Assembly (NCBI RefSeq): GCF_009299835.1
Contig: NZ_VKCZ01000009.1
Location: 62,001-126,000, forward strand
Origin: Microlunatus speluncae
Lineage (GTDB): Bacteria > Actinomycetota > Actinomycetes > Propionibacteriales > Propionibacteriaceae
Direction: 5' to 3'
DNA length: 64,000 nt
A program made the position numbers and the translations under genes. Positions 61,554 through 64,000 of this stretch are shown here, piece by piece. Position 1 is the first letter of the stretch, and each line of letters opens with the position of its first letter. The notes below the pieces were generated by a model that saw nothing but the letters and a program-made list of their open reading frames with translations, searched no databases and was not told the origin of the DNA.

Positions 61554-64000
61554 ATGACGCAGCACCGTTCGCTCAGTCGCTGGCTGCTTTCCGGACTCCT
61601 CATCCTGGCGATCGCGTTCGCCGCGAATCTCGTCGCTCCCCCGGCCCACGCCGACGATCCGCCGACCGGGATCGAGACGGTCACCGTCGGCGCGGACTCG
61701 ATCACCATCGCCGGCGTCGCCGCCGGGGCCGAACCGATCGACCTGTACGCGATCGGCGCCGAACGCGCGGCGACCATCGACGACGCCGAGCCCGCCGCGA
61801 CGGCGACTCCGGAATCGGGCCGGTTCACGGCGACCGTGCCGCGCGTCGCAGCCGACGGAACGGACCGGATCACCAGCCAGTTCGTCGCCGCGGTGGCCGG
61901 GACCGAGCTCGGTGCCCCACACTTCGCCGACCGGTTCGACTACGCGCCGGCCAACCCCGATCCGCTGCCCACGACCACCAGCAAGAAGGGCCTGCAGGTC
62001 CAGCTCACCGATGACGCCGAGGCGCTCGGCATCCAGCATGCGGCGCTCAATCTTGATCTTGCCGACATCATGCTGCTCGACTCCGCCGACCCGGACACCG
62101 AGCTCGAATTCGATCATGACGGGGCGAGCTACTCCTTCGACGCCGAGGCCGTGGCCGCGTTCGATCAACAGATCAAGCCGCTCACCGACGACGGCATCCT
62201 GGTGCACGTCATCCTGCTGCTGTACCGCCATCCCGGTGAGCCGAACAGCGCCGACAAGGTGCTGATCCACCCCGATGCGTCGACCGAGCCGGGCGCCGGG
62301 CCGGTGTTCGGCTTCAACACCGAGACCGCCGAGGGCGTGCGCTATCTCAACGCGGCCCTGGCATTCGTCGCCGAACGTTACGGCCGCGCCGATCATCGCT
62401 ACGGCCTGGCCTCCGGCTACGTGGTCGGCAACGAGGTCAACGCGCAGTGGACCTGGTCCAATTCGGGTGAGAAGACGTTGGCCGAGTTCGTCGACCTGCA
62501 CGAGCGGGCGGTCCGATTGGTGTCGCTGGCGACCAAGTCGGCATTCCGGGCGGCCCGGACGTACCTCTCGCTCGAGCACCACTGGACCCTGCTGCCGCCG
62601 GGCAATCCCGATCCCGAGCGGCCGACCCGGACCTACCGCGGCCGGGACCTGGTCGAGGAGTTCAACCGGGTCGCCAAGCGAGGCGGCGACTTCGACTGGC
62701 AGGTCGCCTTTCACCCGTACCCGGAGAATCTGTTCGAGCCCGACTTCTGGAACGACGAGACCGCCACCGGCTCGCCGGACACGCAGCGGATCACGTTCAA
62801 GAACATCGAGGTGCTGCCGGAGTTCCTGGACGCCGCCGAGTTCCGGTTCCAAGATCAACCGCGGCGGATCATCCTGTCCGAGCAGGGCTGCAACACTCCG
62901 GGCCAGGGCGACGCGCTGACCGAAGCGTCCGAGCGGCTGCAGGCGGCGTGCTATGCGCTGGCCTACTACAAGATCAAGTTCCTGCCGTCGATCGATTCGT
63001 TCATCCTTCATCGCCATGTCGATCATCGGCAGGAGGGTGGGCTCAATCTCGGCCTGTGGGCCGCCGATCACTCGGTCGAGTTCCCGGCCGCACCGCTGCG
63101 CACCAAGGCGATCTACGACGTCTTCGCCGGCATCGACACGGCCCGGTCCGAGGCGGTGACGGAGTTCGCGTTGCCGATCATCGGGATCGACGACTGGTCC
63201 GTGCTGGTCGACGGCTTCGATCCCGATCAGCTCGCCGACCGGACCGAGGCGGTGGCCGTGCCCAGCCGGGTCGGTGGCGAGCTCACCGGTGTCCGCCCGC
63301 TCGGCCGCTTCGTCTCCGACACAGACGGCTGGCAGCCGTCGAACAACGCCGAGTCCGCGACGGCGGGCGGCGGGATGCTGAAGGTCGATGCGGCCGGTGG
63401 GACGTTCGGGCTGCAGGCCCGCGGCGTGGTCCGCAGCTTCGACCGCCCGCTCGCGCTGACCGGCAAGCGCTGGCTCGGCGCGACCGTCCGGGTGCCGGCC
63501 GACGCCGGGCTCGGTGATCAGGTCGTGGTCCGGCTCCGGGCCACCCTGGACGACGGCATGATCATCACCGGCGACGCCCGGATCCCAGCGGACGGGACGT
63601 TCCATCCGGCCGCGATCGCGGTGCCGGATGACCCGGGTCGGCTGAGCCGGCTCAAGGTGCTGGTCGCCGGGACCGGCACCGGCACGCCGGATGCGGGCTT
63701 CGACGTCGGCTCGGTGGTGGCGGCGACCGGCGCGGCTCCGTCCGAGGTGCCCAACGTGACCGCTACGGCGATGGTGGATCGGGCCGAGCTGATCGGCGCC
63801 GAGCTCACCGTGTCGCTGCGCAACCTCGATCTCGACCCACTGAGCGGCCCGATCCTGATCGGCGATCGCTGCGGCGACTTCGTCACCGACCCGGCCGAGA
63901 CCGAGGGCGACGGCACCGAGTTCGGCGAGTCGCAGCGGATCACCACCAAGATCACCGCCGTGTCCGGCGCGGATCCCTCGACCGTGTGCCTGACCGTGGC
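61554..64000 (+). CDS. Secreted DUF5722-type protein, 5' part
   Basis: The frame is open to the window edge (815 codons). A signal peptide (SRWLLSGLLILAIAFAANLV, cleavage near AHA) marks export. The domain has TIM-barrel-like sequences of clan GH-A character: VVGNEVNAQWTW (acid/base-like Asn-Glu), VAFHPYPENLFEPDFWND, and RRIILSEQGCNT (nucleophile-like Glu). A beta-sandwich region follows (RWLGATVRVPADAGLGDQVVV). DUF5722 proteins are not characterised; the Asn-Glu and Ser-Glu-Gln pattern suggests a retaining glycosidase. A 7-codon frame at 61534 ends on the ATGA of this start. The end is beyond the window. Confidence 0.75.
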   Translation, partial: MTQHRSLSRWLLSGLLILAIAFAANLVAPPAHADDPPTGIETVTVGADSITIAGVAAGAEPIDLYAIGAERAATIDDAEPAATATPESGRFTATVPRVAADGTDRITSQFVAAVAGTELGAPHFADRFDYAPANPDPLPTTTSKKGLQVQLTDDAEALGIQHAALNLDLADIMLLDSADPDTELEFDHDGASYSFDAEAVAAFDQQIKPLTDDGILVHVILLLYRHPGEPNSADKVLIHPDASTEPGAGPVFGFNTETAEGVRYLNAALAFVAERYGRADHRYGLASGYVVGNEVNAQWTWSNSGEKTLAEFVDLHERAVRLVSLATKSAFRAARTYLSLEHHWTLLPPGNPDPERPTRTYRGRDLVEEFNRVAKRGGDFDWQVAFHPYPENLFEPDFWNDETATGSPDTQRITFKNIEVLPEFLDAAEFRFQDQPRRIILSEQGCNTPGQGDALTEASERLQAACYALAYYKIKFLPSIDSFILHRHVDHRQEGGLNLGLWAADHSVEFPAAPLRTKAIYDVFAGIDTARSEAVTEFALPIIGIDDWSVLVDGFDPDQLADRTEAVAVPSRVGGELTGVRPLGRFVSDTDGWQPSNNAESATAGGGMLKVDAAGGTFGLQARGVVRSFDRPLALTGKRWLGATVRVPADAGLGDQVVVRLRATLDDGMIITGDARIPADGTFHPAAIAVPDDPGRLSRLKVLVAGTGTGTPDAGFDVGSVVAATGAAPSEVPNVTATAMVDRAELIGAELTVSLRNLDLDPLSGPILIGDRCGDFVTDPAETEGDGTEFGESQRITTKITAVSGADPSTVCLTV

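Overview
The window is very GC-rich, gene-dense DNA of an actinobacterium. The gene set (a second SecA of the SecA2 type, an F420-type luciferase-like oxidoreductase, sugar importers without their own ATPase, a BlaI/M56 pair, AraC/ROK/GntR/LacI control of glycoside hydrolases) fits a soil-type Propionibacteriales, for example a Microlunatus relative. The genus is an inference from gene content, not shown by the sequence. I see no rRNA, tRNA, CRISPR array, transposase or phage gene.

Layout. Positions 1-7.2 kb hold housekeeping and unassigned genes: an amidase tail, a polysaccharide deacetylase lipoprotein, DNA polymerase III delta (holA), two unassigned genes, an F420-type oxidoreductase and a membrane protein. 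From 7.2 to 17.6 kb is sugar locus 1: xylose isomerase divergent from a ROK regulator, a secreted trypsin-fold protein that has lost its catalytic triad, then an SDR - binding protein - two permeases - GH39 cluster divergent from a GntR regulator with a clear operator. From 17.6 to 28 kb is a redox and copper module: VKOR plus a DsbA-like protein, CopC-CopD, YcnI, CopA ATPase, a CopD-CtaG fusion, and a BlaI/CopY-type repressor with an M56 metallopeptidase. Two similar operator palindromes suggest that the repressor controls both copper transcripts. From 28 to 34.9 kb are small membrane proteins, an alcohol dehydrogenase, a TetR - micro-ORF - glycosyltransferase operon and a secreted carbohydrate-active protein. 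From 34.9 to 46.4 kb is sugar locus 2: a tightly overlapping operon DUF5107/TPR - binding protein - two permeases - GH36 alpha-galactosidase, then PhyH and AraC, with a second AraC divergent at the head. From 46.4 to 47.2 kb is a repeat-rich gene-free island. From 47.2 to 50.7 kb are a fatty-acid desaturase and secA2. From 50.7 to 64 kb is sugar locus 3: LacI divergent from a binding protein - LplB-type permease - second permease - GH3 - DUF624 operon, followed by a predicted six-hairpin glycosidase, a GNAT acetyltransferase and the start of a secreted DUF5722 protein.

How the parts work together. The three ABC importers have binding proteins and permeases but no ATPase anywhere in the window, so they probably share an MsiK-like ATPase encoded elsewhere. 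Each importer is joined to its own regulator and cytoplasmic glycosidases, the pattern of oligosaccharide import followed by intracellular cleavage.

Most notable signals: a perfect 23-bp inverted repeat in the ycnI leader; shared BlaI-type operators; a dispersed imperfect palindrome at 5 kb and 46.7 kb; a 240-265 bp direct repeat in the 46.4-47.2 kb island; the 17-mer CCTGAGCCTGTCGAAGG in five same-strand copies, two of them inside coding sequence; and an apparent excess of AT-flanked GATC words made by unusual Asp codons.
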